64,000 nucleotides of DNA from Herpetosiphon geysericola (GTDB lineage Bacteria > Chloroflexota > Chloroflexia > Chloroflexales > Herpetosiphonaceae). The stretch lies in assembly GCF_001306135.1 (NCBI RefSeq), contig NZ_LGKP01000021.1, positions 186,001-250,000 of the forward strand, given 5' to 3'. Positions 8,839-17,706 of this stretch are shown in pieces. Within the stretch, counting starts at the first letter, position 1; each line of letters begins with the position of its first letter. The translations under genes and the position numbers were made by a program. The notes under the pieces were generated by a model. It searched no databases. It worked only from the letters and a program-made list of their open reading frames with translations, and was not told where the DNA came from.

Positions 8839-8872
8839 AAAAAAGCCGCTAACAGCCAATGCTGCTAGCGGC
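8839..8872 (-). terminator. Intrinsic terminator of the M14 carboxypeptidase gene
   Basis: On the minus strand GCCGCTAGCAG pairs with the CTGTTAGCGGC side and six T follow (8844-8839). It lies 16 bases past the stop of the carboxypeptidase gene. Confidence 0.85.
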
Positions 8873-8887
8873 CAAGCAAGCAAAATT

Positions 8888-10561
8888 TTAGAGTTCGAGC
8901 TTGGCGCGGGCAATCCCGCCGCGTCCTCCCTGAACGGTCAATTCAAGCACTCCAGAATTGGGCACATGCACCACCCACTCGACTTTAGCGCGATCAGTGG
9001 TTGAGCCATTGCTGAATCCAAAGAATGAAACCCGCCCCGAACGGCCTTCCAAATCGCCAATCGTGGTTTTGGCTTGGCCCAGCTTGAGGCTTGCGCCTTC
9101 TGGCAATTTCAGCAGCGCCTCAAGAGGCAAAGTGGCTTTGCGTTCGCGGCCCTTTTGCGAGCCATAGCTTGGCAAATAGCCCTCATTTTGCACCACAGCC
9201 TGCAAACGATAGACGTTATCGACCAAGCTTTCAGCCTCGAAGCTGCTAATTGTGGTGAATGGCGCAATCGCGGCATGCTCCAAGGCAAATTGGGTCACTG
9301 GGGCAATTGTTTCGAGCAATTTGGCTGGCGGTGGGTTGCGGAAGGCAAACATCGGGTGCCAGCCACCAATTTCAACCGCGCCAAGCTGTGGATGCTCAAA
9401 TGGAGTCCAATCGTAGAAGCACAAGCCTTCGCCATGCTCATCTACCCATTGCATAATTTTAAGATCGTCTTCTTCTGGGTGTTCCTTGAACCATTCGATG
9501 AATTTGCGATCTTTGATGCCCGCCGAACCAACCAAATCCCAAAATTCAACCGTCCAAGCAAACATACCCAAATGATCGTAGACCCAATCATCAAAGACCC
9601 CGGTAATCACATCTTTGGGATGATAGCGAAAATCGTGGTAGACCGAAACGCTTGGCCAGCCAGTAATTTCGGTGCCACGCTTGCCCAAAGCCTTGAACAC
9701 ATCAAGATCGTGGATGTTCATCTGATCGTCGGCGCGGTCGCCGTAGGGCCGCAACAGCACCCCAGAATAGGTGTGGTAGGTCAGGCCGCTATGAATTTCT
9801 GGGTGATCGACGATAAATTGCACCACCGCGCGAATTTCTGGCTCGGAGGTTGGATACGGCCCAGCGCCATATTGCTCAGCTTCAGGTCGCCAATCGATTG
9901 GAAAATTACGATTAATATCCAAGCCTTCGATCGAACGGCTGAGTTTGATATTGACTCCATCGTAATTTTGAATCAAGCCCTCGGGCAAAATTCGATAATA
10001 GGTGCCGCCAATTTCATAGGGCTTGCGTTTGACCATCACCCGTGGATCGTGCTCGGAAACTCGCCAATCGCCATTCGGATCGACCAAGCGCATTTGCAGA
10101 ATAATCCCATCGTTGTTGATGTCCTCTTGATACAGGCCATCGACCCGCTCAGCATAGGGATAAGGCCGCACACTCGAACGCACAACATATGGCGTCGTCA
10201 AGGCTCGTTCAGCGCCATCGGGATTAAAGCGGGGCAAAATGTAGAACGTCGTGCGATCCAGCAAGCGCGTGCATTCAGGATCGTTGCCATAGCCCTTGAG
10301 CAGGGTATCGATCAAGTGCAGACCAGCCATTGCGCCAGTTACTTCGCTGGCGTGAATATTGGCATCAACCCAAAACGCTGGCTTCTCGCGGGGCGTGCCA
10401 GTTGCATCATTCGTGAGTGTCGCTAGCCATAAATCGCGGCCTTCGTAACTTTTACCAATGGATTGCAGGCTAATCAGTTGGGGATATTCGGCAGCGAAAG
10501 CTTCTAAGGCAGCCACCAACTCGTCAAAACGATAATAGCGGGTGTAATCGATCTCGGGCAT
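8888..10561 (-). CDS. Zinc carboxypeptidase, M14 family
   Basis: 557 residues. The zinc-binding pair H70/E73 is in WVDANIHASEVTGA, a downstream GLTYHTYSGVLLRPYG supplies the third zinc His region, and FAWTVEFWD carries the likely general-base Glu. The C-terminal 120 residues form an extra beta-rich domain. M14 enzymes remove C-terminal residues from peptides or from peptidoglycan stems. No signal peptide is visible, so it may act inside the cell. GGAGGAGT directly before the ATG at 10561 fixes the start. In a predatory gliding filament a large peptidase set would be expected, but that is inference. Confidence 0.88.
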   Translation of the reverse strand: MPEIDYTRYYRFDELVAALEAFAAEYPQLISLQSIGKSYEGRDLWLATLTNDATGTPREKPAFWVDANIHASEVTGAMAGLHLIDTLLKGYGNDPECTRLLDRTTFYILPRFNPDGAERALTTPYVVRSSVRPYPYAERVDGLYQEDINNDGIILQMRLVDPNGDWRVSEHDPRVMVKRKPYEIGGTYYRILPEGLIQNYDGVNIKLSRSIEGLDINRNFPIDWRPEAEQYGAGPYPTSEPEIRAVVQFIVDHPEIHSGLTYHTYSGVLLRPYGDRADDQMNIHDLDVFKALGKRGTEITGWPSVSVYHDFRYHPKDVITGVFDDWVYDHLGMFAWTVEFWDLVGSAGIKDRKFIEWFKEHPEEDDLKIMQWVDEHGEGLCFYDWTPFEHPQLGAVEIGGWHPMFAFRNPPPAKLLETIAPVTQFALEHAAIAPFTTISSFEAESLVDNVYRLQAVVQNEGYLPSYGSQKGRERKATLPLEALLKLPEGASLKLGQAKTTIGDLEGRSGRVSFFGFSNGSTTDRAKVEWVVHVPNSGVLELTVQGGRGGIARAKLEL

Positions 10562-10586
10562 GACTCCTCCATTACGAACTCTATGC

Positions 10587-10613
10587 AGAATATTGCATAT
10601 TATGCATTATTCT
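10587..10613. promoter_or_regulatory. AT-rich palindrome upstream of the carboxypeptidase gene
   Basis: AGAATATTGCAT (10587-10598) and ATGCATTATTCT (10602-10613) are inverted with one mismatch, 26 bases before the start codon. It overlaps the place where a promoter is expected, so it may be an operator. Confidence 0.35.
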
Positions 10614-10643
10614 ACGGGCTAGATGCAAGCCCACATTAACCTA

Positions 10644-10679
10644 AAACCCCCTTGGATGATGAGTCATCCAAGGGGGTTT
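10644..10679 (-). terminator. Terminator of the cytochrome bc operon
   Basis: AAACCCCCTTGGATGA (10644-10659) pairs perfectly with TCATCCAAGGGGGTTT (10664-10679). On the minus strand the stem ends in TTTT, 20 bases past the last operon gene. Confidence 0.85.
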
Positions 10680-10699
10680 CTGCCAATAGGCGGATTTAT

Positions 10700-11380
10700 T
10701 TAGACGGTTGCGGGTGTTTCAGCGCGTTTGCGCAAGTTCGAGCCAAGCCCACCGCCGAGGAACAAACCCCAGAGCAAACCCAAGCTCATAGCGTGCACAA
10801 ACACAACCCCGCGCACTTCGTCATCCCAGCGTGGCAAGAATACAATCACCAAGAACTGGATAACTGGAATAACCATCAAGGCTACGCCTAAGCGCACAAA
10901 ACCTTGCGCAACTGGTTGGCCGCGCAAGTGATTGCTAAAGCCCGTCACAATCCAAGCAATAAAGAAGAAGATTGTGGCGGTGACGACTGGCAACAAGACC
11001 AAAATATCACCAATTGCGATGCTCAATACTTTGGTCGAAGCTGGCAGCGTATTCGACAAGGCTTGGGTCCCGAAGGTCAAACCAAAGAAGGCTGCAACCA
11101 TCACCACCAAGGTAACGACGAACGCAATCAAGCCACCGCGAGCAGCTTTGCCCCACAAAGCGATGGTATTGGCCAATACGGCATAGCCGATTGCACAAGC
11201 CCACAGCAAGTAGTACATGATATCTTTTTTCTCTTGCAGCGTCGTAGCAAAATCGCCAGCCATGTATGGGCCACTGCTCGTGGTCCAGATTGCGCCAAAG
11301 ATGGTGTAAACCAAGGCAAATGGCACAAAAATGACTAGGTCAAGCATGCTCACGCCTATGTTATTCAACCATTTTTTCAT
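10700..11380 (-). CDS. Multi-pass membrane protein of the bc-complex operon, function unknown
   Basis: 226 residues with about six hydrophobic segments: MLDLVIFVPFALVYTIFGAI, the YYLLWACAIGYAVLANTIAL region, LIAFVVTLVVMVAAFFGLTF, ILVLLPVVTATIFFFIAWIV and two near the C-terminus. No haem, copper or iron-sulfur motif is visible. It is the last gene of the operon, 60 bases after the cytochrome c gene, and is followed by the shared terminator, so it probably serves the complex as a small subunit or assembly factor. I do not recognise the family. Confidence 0.75.
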   Translation of the reverse strand: MKKWLNNIGVSMLDLVIFVPFALVYTIFGAIWTTSSGPYMAGDFATTLQEKKDIMYYLLWACAIGYAVLANTIALWGKAARGGLIAFVVTLVVMVAAFFGLTFGTQALSNTLPASTKVLSIAIGDILVLLPVVTATIFFFIAWIVTGFSNHLRGQPVAQGFVRLGVALMVIPVIQFLVIVFLPRWDDEVRGVVFVHAMSLGLLWGLFLGGGLGSNLRKRAETPATV

Positions 11381-11440
11381 TGAATGGCCTCCTTAGAAGG
11401 CTTTTAGGCTGGCGACAGCATGCCATCGCCAGCGCGTGCT

Positions 11441-12301
11441 TTACCGAGTCAAGGTCTTCAAGTAGGCGATAACTTCGAGAATTTTATCTTCGCTAAGGAT
11501 CTGGCCTTGGGGTGGCATTGCCCCATACGAAGCGCCATCTTGAGGATCTGGGCCAACACCTGGGCCACCACCACCATTCGTAATCCAATCTAAAACATTT
11601 TCGTCGTTGACTGGATTGCCGTTAGGCAGGGTGGTGCCAAATGCTTTGGTACCAGTTTCGCCGAACAAGCCTGCCAAGCCAGGGCCTGTGCCGCTTGCAT
11701 CGGTTTTGCTATGGCAGCTAATACAATAGACATTGAAGGTTTGCTTGCCAGCTTCGGCCACTGCATCATCTAATGGTGGCTCGTTTGGCGTTGGGGTTGG
11801 TGGCAAGCCTGCTTCAGTGGTTGCAGCCCACGATTTGGCTGAATCAAGCGCGACTGGCGAGATTGCGCCACCTTGCATCGACATGACATAGGCAGCGATG
11901 GCTTTAATTTGGTCATCGCGCATGCCTTGCAATTTCCAGGCAGGCATCGCCGTGCCAGTTTTGCCATAGGCAATAATCCCTTCGACATAGTTGCGCAACG
12001 AGCCATATTTTTTCTGAATCCCGTTTTCGCGGGTAAACGCTTCGGTGCCTGGGCCTAAGCGCCCTTGCAAATCGGAAAGCTTAGGAGCACCTTTGTTGCC
12101 TGGGCCTTGGCCTTCGCCAGCCAAGCCGTGGCAGGTGGCACAATATTGTTCGTAGTTGCGCTGCCCGAACTCCAATTGCAAAGCATCTTGGCGCAAATTC
12201 GTGGCAACCAAACGATCATTCGTTTGGCCAATCCAGATAAAGCCAAGCAAGGCAACTGTTGCGAGGGTAAACAGCAGCGAAACTGCAATGTTTTTCGTCA
12301 T
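11441..12301 (-). CDS. Membrane-anchored dihaem cytochrome c of the bc-type complex
   Basis: 286 residues. An uncleaved-looking N-terminal helix (VSLLFTLATVALLGFIWIG) anchors two cytochrome c domains: CATCH at about 54-58 with the distal Met in GTAMPAW, and CISCH at about 193-197 with GAMPPQ. A linker with PPTPTPNEPP separates them. Lying directly behind cytochrome b, it should take electrons from the Rieske centre in place of a cytochrome c1 or f. The ATG at 12301 is preferred to a GTG eight codons upstream, because AAGGA sits nine bases before it and the signal-like helix then starts at residue 4. Confidence 0.92.
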   Translation of the reverse strand: MTKNIAVSLLFTLATVALLGFIWIGQTNDRLVATNLRQDALQLEFGQRNYEQYCATCHGLAGEGQGPGNKGAPKLSDLQGRLGPGTEAFTRENGIQKKYGSLRNYVEGIIAYGKTGTAMPAWKLQGMRDDQIKAIAAYVMSMQGGAISPVALDSAKSWAATTEAGLPPTPTPNEPPLDDAVAEAGKQTFNVYCISCHSKTDASGTGPGLAGLFGETGTKAFGTTLPNGNPVNDENVLDWITNGGGGPGVGPDPQDGASYGAMPPQGQILSEDKILEVIAYLKTLTR

Positions 12302-12360
12302 AGGACGTGTTTCCTTATTCGACACGGCCCACGCAGCAACGTAGGCCGTGGATAAAAAAC

Positions 12361-14049
12361 TTAGTTTCGTGGTTCCGTATCGCCAACGTGAACAACCCCA
12401 TTCCGGTTGAGGAATTTATATTGGGTATAGCGGCTCTTTTCGGGAGTTTCGACCAAATTACCATCTTTGTCGTAACCCGCCGTCGTCCATTCCATATCCA
12501 AGGTTACACGTTTTTGCAGAAGCCCATCAACTGCTGTTGAGAATTCGGCAGCATCGGTTTTTTGTTGATAGAGCCATGGCTCAATCGTCAAGGTAACCGT
12601 TGGGCGAACAAACAGCACGTCATATTCGGCCCATTTTTGCACGTCGTGTTTGAGTTCGAGCAGCATTTCTTTGAAGACTGGTGAGAGTGCTTCTGGCGCT
12701 GGGCCTTCGGCTACCCCAAATTCGCCTTCAACAAAGGCATCTTTGGTTGCATCGTAATAGACTTTATAAACGAATTTTTCTTGCGGCACTTGGTCGAATG
12801 GCACTTCCATCACGCGACCTTCGCCTTCAACTGGCACATATGAAACGGCCAATTCGTTCGAACCGACTTTTTGAATCCCGAAGGCGGGCAAGCCACCATA
12901 CGAAACAACCACAAAGACGATCAACGAAACGATCCCGCCAGCAACTGCAAATTTGCGATCTTTGAAACGGCGTGAAGGGTTGCGGTCGATGTATGGCAAG
13001 AGGAACAATGCGCCGAAGATAATCCCAGCGATGCCCAAGCCCCAAACGATCTTATCGCCGAGCTTCAACATCCCTTGCAACCAGAAGAAGTACCAAGGTG
13101 CTTGGGTGTGTTGCGGGGTTTCCAAGGCGTTGGCATGGTTTTCCAGCTTGGCATCCCAGAAGAAGTTGTTGATAAAGATAAAGGTAAAGGTCAAAACCAC
13201 AATCACTGCCAACTCAAAGAACACTTGGTCGGGCAAGAAAGGAATTTTGCGCTTGGTTGGTTTTTTGTTTTCAAACAATTCGTGAATTGGCGAGATTTCT
13301 TGCTTGCGCACTGCATAGTAGTGAATACTGATGAAAATAATCGTCAGCATTGGCAACATAAAGATGTGCAACAAGTAGAAGCGCAAGAGTGCGCCAGCGC
13401 CAATTTCTGCGCCCCCACGGAGCAAGCGGCCAATTGCTGGCCCAACCCCAGGTGCTGCGTCAGCCATCGACGAACCAATCGTCACCGCCCAGAACGCCAA
13501 TTGGTCCCATGGCAAGAGATAGCCAGAGAACGACAACAACAGCGTCATAAAGAGCAGCAGCATGCCCGTAAACCAGATAAACTGGCGCGGAGCTTTATAC
13601 GAAGCCGTAAAATAGGTTCGCAGCATGTGCAAAATCACCACTGCAACCATAAAGTGCGCGCCCAAGCGGTGAATATTCCGCATCAGGCCACCCAACGGCA
13701 CGTCGTTCATAATCTTGGTCATGGTTTCGTAGGCTTCGTTGGGCGATGGCGAATAATAGATCATCAAAACGAGACCAGTAATCGCCTCAAGCACAAAGAA
13801 GAAAAACGACATCCAGCCAAGCCCCATGGTGTAATACCATGCGGTTGCTTCTTCGGATAACGAACGGGGACGAATGTGATACCAAAAACTATTCGAGTGC
13901 ACCCGCATCCGTGGGTTTGGACGTGGTGCTGGCCCCCCACGCAGGGTTTCGCGCCACTCACGTGCTCCCATCGAAGGGAAGAACGAGCGGCCTACCTCGG
14001 TTAGCCAGCCACCCAAGCCCTTGCGCTTGCTTTCAGGCGATACAGCCAT
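12361..14049 (-). CDS. Cytochrome b subunit of a quinol oxidising bc-type complex, C-terminally extended
   Basis: 562 residues, much longer than b6 (about 215) or mitochondrial b (about 380). The four haem ligands are H127/H141 and H228/H243, 14 and 15 residues apart. The PEWY-position motif reads APWYFFW (P318-Y320), as in some non-proteobacterial complexes. After the last helices a soluble tail of about 160 residues runs to the C-terminus; it has no motif that I recognise. The protein is a single b chain, not split into b6 and subunit IV. GGAG precedes the ATG at 14049. It lies 27 bases after the Rieske gene and 59 before cytochrome c. Confidence 0.93.
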   Translation of the reverse strand: MAVSPESKRKGLGGWLTEVGRSFFPSMGAREWRETLRGGPAPRPNPRMRVHSNSFWYHIRPRSLSEEATAWYYTMGLGWMSFFFFVLEAITGLVLMIYYSPSPNEAYETMTKIMNDVPLGGLMRNIHRLGAHFMVAVVILHMLRTYFTASYKAPRQFIWFTGMLLLFMTLLLSFSGYLLPWDQLAFWAVTIGSSMADAAPGVGPAIGRLLRGGAEIGAGALLRFYLLHIFMLPMLTIIFISIHYYAVRKQEISPIHELFENKKPTKRKIPFLPDQVFFELAVIVVLTFTFIFINNFFWDAKLENHANALETPQHTQAPWYFFWLQGMLKLGDKIVWGLGIAGIIFGALFLLPYIDRNPSRRFKDRKFAVAGGIVSLIVFVVVSYGGLPAFGIQKVGSNELAVSYVPVEGEGRVMEVPFDQVPQEKFVYKVYYDATKDAFVEGEFGVAEGPAPEALSPVFKEMLLELKHDVQKWAEYDVLFVRPTVTLTIEPWLYQQKTDAAEFSTAVDGLLQKRVTLDMEWTTAGYDKDGNLVETPEKSRYTQYKFLNRNGVVHVGDTEPRN

Positions 14050-14076
14050 ACGGAAACTCCTTCGTGACTGGGTAAA

Positions 14077-14796
14077 CTAGCCGTGAGTTAGACCCGTCTT
14101 CTTTTTCCCAGTGTCTACTACCAATGCGCCATCTTCTAAAGTAATCGGAAACTGATCAAGGTTCCGTGGCGCTGGGCCAAGCACGTAATGGCTGTTACGT
14201 TCAAACGTCGAGCCATGACATGGGCAGATAAAGCGATTTTGCGAAGCTTGGAACGGAATCAAACAGCCTAGGTGGGTACATACTTGATAGATTGCAATCA
14301 AATAGCCGCCATCGCTGGTTTCGGCTCCAACCTCGTTATCGTTGGTTGAGACGATCCCGTTTTCAGCTGCACCTTTGCTTTTATCAACCTTAACAATGTA
14401 AAATTTACCAGCAGCATTTAATTCTGGTGCTTCTTCAGCGGTGTAGCTATCGCCAGCGCGGGCAAGGGTAAATTTGCCGCCAAACTGGCCTGCCTTAATC
14501 CGTGGGTAGGCAAAACCGCCGGTAACCCAGTCGGCACCACCAGTCAATTCACTGATTAACTCGTCGTCTTTGTTGGGCGCAACAATGCTGCCAAGCCCAA
14601 GTGCCGTTAACACAGCCATTGAGCCAGCCGTCGCATACGCCATAAATTCGCGCCGATTGAGTCCTAGCCGCTCGCCAACCGGCTTGCCAACTTTGGTACG
14701 CGTAACAGGGCTAACGCCTGCTTTGGCAGCCACCGCCTCTGCTTCGGCCTGCGAGACGATCCGCCGCCCTCCAGATTGTTTCGGGTTTTCAGCCAT
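14077..14796 (-). CDS. Rieske iron-sulfur protein
   Basis: 239 residues. One membrane helix lies at about 51-72 after an RRE pair (LGLNRREFMAYATAGSM), similar to a twin-arginine signal anchor. The [2Fe-2S] cluster ligands are C173/H175 in CTHLGC and C191/H194 in CPCHGS, with C178 and C193 forming the usual disulfide. It is the first gene of the four-gene bc operon, and GGAGAA sits before the ATG at 14796. It passes electrons from quinol at the b subunit to the dihaem cytochrome c. Confidence 0.95.
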   Translation of the reverse strand: MAENPKQSGGRRIVSQAEAEAVAAKAGVSPVTRTKVGKPVGERLGLNRREFMAYATAGSMAVLTALGLGSIVAPNKDDELISELTGGADWVTGGFAYPRIKAGQFGGKFTLARAGDSYTAEEAPELNAAGKFYIVKVDKSKGAAENGIVSTNDNEVGAETSDGGYLIAIYQVCTHLGCLIPFQASQNRFICPCHGSTFERNSHYVLGPAPRNLDQFPITLEDGALVVDTGKKKTGLTHG

Positions 14797-14890
14797 TATT
14801 CGGTTCTCCTAGCCGCCTTGGTTGTCGTTTGGATATCGTGGCAATGTCAAAAAAATACCGCGCACAGACGCTGAGGCGGGGTCACTCGGT

Positions 14891-14920
14891 ATTGTAACAC
14901 ATTGCACAAAGGAGCGTCAA
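14891..14920 (-). promoter_or_regulatory. Promoter of the bc-complex operon
   Basis: On the minus strand TTGACG (14920-14915), an 18-base spacer, then TACAAT (14896-14891). Transcription would start near 14884, giving a leader of about 88 bases. Confidence 0.7.
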
Positions 14921-15027
14921 ACGCATACCACAGCGATTTTTTGCCTTTATAAAGGCCTATTTCGCAATCCGACCATGGCAGTTTTTAGCTACTTTAGCAG
15001 TTTTTTCAGCTACTCGCCCGAGCTGCT

Positions 15028-15477
15028 TTACTCAACATCTGGGTCTAAATGCCACAACGAAAAGAATTCTTTGTCTTGATCAGCACGATGCACATAGACT
15101 TCGCCCAAATAGGAAATTGCGTTTGGCCGCTCACAATCGAGGCAGCGATAAATATCATACTTAAAGCGCGTGCTTACCGGATTCGAGACCGTCGCATTGA
15201 CTTCATAGGCATCAGTGTTGTGGCTACCACACCAAGCACATTCCACCGGATAAACGATCACCCATAACGAGCGCCGAAAACGCCGCGGCGATTCGCGCAC
15301 TTTGCGCCGCATAATTCGATCGGGCCAGCGAATATCAACCATCGCCGCCTTGCACTCTGGACAACGCCGTAGCTCATGCTGCAAGGTCACTTGCGGATTG
15401 ACCACGCTAATAATTTCGCCAGCAACGACTGGCCCGCGATAGTCGCACCATAAACAGCCTTGAGGTTTATTATCCAT
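15028..15477 (-). CDS. Zinc-ribbon protein of unknown function
   Basis: 149 residues. Four CxxC knuckles are visible: CLWC near residue 8, CPEC near 39, CAWC near 80 and CLDC near 112, enough for two zinc ribbons. Between them is an Arg-rich stretch (RIMRRKVRESPRRFRRS). This looks like a nucleic-acid or protein-binding zinc protein, but I recognise no family. The gene is alone, upstream of and on the same strand as the bc operon. Confidence 0.7.
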   Translation of the reverse strand: MDNKPQGCLWCDYRGPVVAGEIISVVNPQVTLQHELRRCPECKAAMVDIRWPDRIMRRKVRESPRRFRRSLWVIVYPVECAWCGSHNTDAYEVNATVSNPVSTRFKYDIYRCLDCERPNAISYLGEVYVHRADQDKEFFSLWHLDPDVE

Positions 15478-15765
15478 ATATCTTCCTCATTGATTAATTC
15501 AGTCTATCAATCAGTAATTATACCCATGATAGGCCGAGTGGCTAGTTATCGAATTATGAATTATGAAGGATGAGGGATGAAGTAAAAGTTAAAAGGCAGA
15601 AGACACAAATCGATAGCCAAAAGCCAATAGCCATTCGTGGAATTCGTGCAACTCGGGGCAAAAAAACAATTCTTCGTGTCCTTCGTGTCCTTCGCGGTTT
15701 CTATAGCCAATAGCCATTCGTGGAATTCGTGGCAAAAAATGTTCAGTGGCTTTGGCTAATTAAAA
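15478..15765. other. Spacer built of repeat phrases
   Basis: No gene is seen. The spacer holds TTATGAATTATGAAGGATGA, AAAAGTTAAAAGGCAGAAG, AGCCAAAAGCCAATAGCC (twice), ATTCGTGGAATTCGTG (twice) and CTTCGTGTCCTTCGTGTCC followed by TTCGCGGTTTC. Each phrase recurs in other spacers of this window. Confidence 0.6.
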
Positions 15766-15802
15766 CAAAAATCCCCTGCGCCAAATTGATTCAGCACAGG
15801 GG
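15766..15802 (-). terminator. Intrinsic terminator of the M3 peptidase gene
   Basis: On the minus strand CCCCTGTGC (15802-15794) pairs with GCGCAGGGG (15781-15773) through one wobble, and ATTTTTG follows. Confidence 0.78.
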
Positions 15803-15820
15803 AATAGGCAACTAATCAAA

Positions 15821-17506
15821 TTAATCGTGGAGGGCAGTGAGATGCTGATCAGTTAAGCGTGCCAATTCACCAACCGTTTCGCGATCGAAGGCAAATGTTG
15901 CGCCAGCTGCTGCAAACAATTGGCTCAGTGGCTTGGTGTTGCCCAAGGCCAAGGCTGATCGATATTGCGCGACTGCCTGCGCTTGATCCTGCATTGCATT
16001 ACGCCAAACTTGTAGCGCGCCCAACTGGGCCAAGCCATATTCAACGTAATACAATGGTGCTTCGAAAATATGCTGTTTGCGATGCCAACCGGTGGTATGC
16101 ACATCCTCCAAGCCGCTCCAATCAACGCCGCTCATAAAGCGTTCATAGAGATCCTTCCACACAGCGTCAAGCTGCTCGGCGGTCACATCTTCTGGGGCTT
16201 CAATATACACCCAGTGTTGGAAGGCATCGACGGTCGCCATATACGGCAAGAATTTGAGGGTGCTCCAAAGGTGCTCAGCGCGAGCGCGCCGAGCATCGGC
16301 TTCGCTGTAGAAGCCACCTTTGTCTTTGGCTAAATAGGGCGCTGCCAACAATTCCATCGCCATCGAGGCCACTTCGCAGAACTCGGTTGGCGCATCGTAA
16401 TTCCAAATGATGTCATTGGTTGCCGATGATTCCATAAAGTGGAAGGCATGGCCACCTTCGTGCAACATCGTTTGCACATCGTCGTGAGTGCCAACCGCAT
16501 TCATGAAAATGTAGGGCACTTTGGAAACAAACATACCGCCGCAATAGCCACCTGGCGCTTTGCCAGGCCGCGATGCCAAATCGAGCCAGCCATCGCGCAT
16601 GCGGGTGTACTGCACACCTAGTTCTGGATCAACCTTATCGAAGATGGTTTGGCAGACGCTTTCCAGTTCATCGGCATTTTGGAACGGAGTCAAGGCTGGG
16701 CGCGATTGCGAATCGACCACAATATCCCAAGGCCGCAAGCTCTCAACGTCTAATTCTTGCTGGCGCACAGCCAACCATTTTTCAACCAGCGGCACAACTT
16801 CATGCTCAATCGCATCGTGGAAAGTGCGGCAATCGGCGGGTGTATAATCGAAGCGGCCATACAAATCCCAGACATAATCCAAATAGCTGGCTTTGTTGGC
16901 GTTGGCGGCAATCTGGCGGCGTAGCTTAAGTTGCTTAAGATAAATTTCGTTAAATGCAGCCCGATCTTGCAAGAAGCGGCTGTGATAGGCCCGCCATGCA
17001 GCTTCACGAATGCTGCGATCAGGGTCGTTCAACAGCTTAAAGACTGCTTGCATAGTCAAAGTTTCGCCTTGCCATTCAACACTCATTGCGCCCATCAGCT
17101 TGCTAAATTCAGCGCTCAAGCGATCGACTTCGGTCAGCAAGGGTACGTTTTCTTCGCGGAATAAATCGGCCTCGGCCCGAAAACGGCGTAGCATTTCTTG
17201 CATTTCGGCGGGGAAGATTGCTGCATCAAGCGCCAAAAATTTTTCTTTCAGCACTTGGCCAGCAACCTTGGATTTAGGAGTTAACTCCTCGATGGTGTAG
17301 AGATACAGCTCTTCGGCGGCTTTATCTTGGGTATTTTCGGTCATCGCGCGATAGGCACTAAAGCCAAATTCTTGCAGATGGGCCTCCAACTCGCTCCATC
17401 GGCGCAACCAAGCAGTTGCATTTTCAGCCGAAAGCTCCTCAGCGGCAAGTGCATCGTAGTAGGGATGAACTGTGGCCCAATCGCGTGGGTCAATTTTCAA
17501 ACTCAT
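15821..17506 (-). CDS. Oligoendopeptidase, M3 family
   Basis: 561 residues, the usual size of PepF/M3B oligoendopeptidases. The catalytic zinc site is HEGGH (H349, E350, H353) followed by AFHFMES, and EFCEVASMAMELL about 25 residues later supplies the third ligand. The protein has no signal peptide and should trim cytoplasmic oligopeptides. An open frame continues upstream to 17647, but that extension runs through the tRNA-Val gene; AAGGAGTTCTGGCATG places the start at 17506. It has its own terminator. Confidence 0.93.
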   Translation of the reverse strand: MSLKIDPRDWATVHPYYDALAAEELSAENATAWLRRWSELEAHLQEFGFSAYRAMTENTQDKAAEELYLYTIEELTPKSKVAGQVLKEKFLALDAAIFPAEMQEMLRRFRAEADLFREENVPLLTEVDRLSAEFSKLMGAMSVEWQGETLTMQAVFKLLNDPDRSIREAAWRAYHSRFLQDRAAFNEIYLKQLKLRRQIAANANKASYLDYVWDLYGRFDYTPADCRTFHDAIEHEVVPLVEKWLAVRQQELDVESLRPWDIVVDSQSRPALTPFQNADELESVCQTIFDKVDPELGVQYTRMRDGWLDLASRPGKAPGGYCGGMFVSKVPYIFMNAVGTHDDVQTMLHEGGHAFHFMESSATNDIIWNYDAPTEFCEVASMAMELLAAPYLAKDKGGFYSEADARRARAEHLWSTLKFLPYMATVDAFQHWVYIEAPEDVTAEQLDAVWKDLYERFMSGVDWSGLEDVHTTGWHRKQHIFEAPLYYVEYGLAQLGALQVWRNAMQDQAQAVAQYRSALALGNTKPLSQLFAAAGATFAFDRETVGELARLTDQHLTALHD

Positions 17507-17569
17507 GCCAGAACTCCTTGCTAGATTATTGCTACTCTCAAAGGGCCAAACCACCGCAAAACCATACAC

Positions 17570-17596
17570 AAAAAAATCGCCCTCAACGAGGGCGAT
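17570..17596 (-). terminator. Intrinsic terminator of tRNA-Val
   Basis: On the minus strand ATCGCCCTC, loop GTT, GAGGGCGAT, then a run of T. It lies seven bases after the tRNA 3' end. Confidence 0.88.
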
Positions 17597-17602
17597 TGCG
17601 AG

Positions 17603-17679
17603 TGGTGGGCGGTACTGGACTCGAACCAGTGACCTCCACGATGTCAACGTGGCGCTCTAACCAACTGAGCTAACTGCCC
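17603..17679 (-). tRNA. tRNA-Val (anticodon GAC), CCA end encoded
   Basis: The minus strand folds as a full cloverleaf. Acceptor GGGCAGT pairs with ACCGCCC except for one A-C mismatch at pair 5-68. The D arm is GCTC/GAGC, the anticodon stem CCACG/CGTGG has loop TTGACAT (anticodon GAC), and the T arm is ACTGG-TTCGAGT-CCAGT. The discriminator is A and CCA is encoded in the DNA (17605-17603). GAC reads the GUC and GUU valine codons. Confidence 0.95.
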
Positions 17680-17706
17680 ACGCGCCCGCGTATACTACCA
17701 TAGCTC

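Noticed and set aside
9074-10426. 450-codon open frame on the plus strand
   Set aside because: It lies entirely antisense to the M14 carboxypeptidase gene, which has zinc-site motifs and a ribosome site. The plus-strand translation is low in motif content and is an artefact of codon bias.
14855-14892. ATACCG/CGGTAT stem followed by a T-run in the leader of the bc operon, possible attenuator
   Set aside because: One arm overlaps the -10 box, so it lies upstream of the predicted transcript start and cannot form in the mRNA from that promoter.
17507-17647. N-terminal extension of the M3 peptidase
   Set aside because: It would read through the tRNA-Val gene and its terminator; a clear ribosome site and family start are at 17506.
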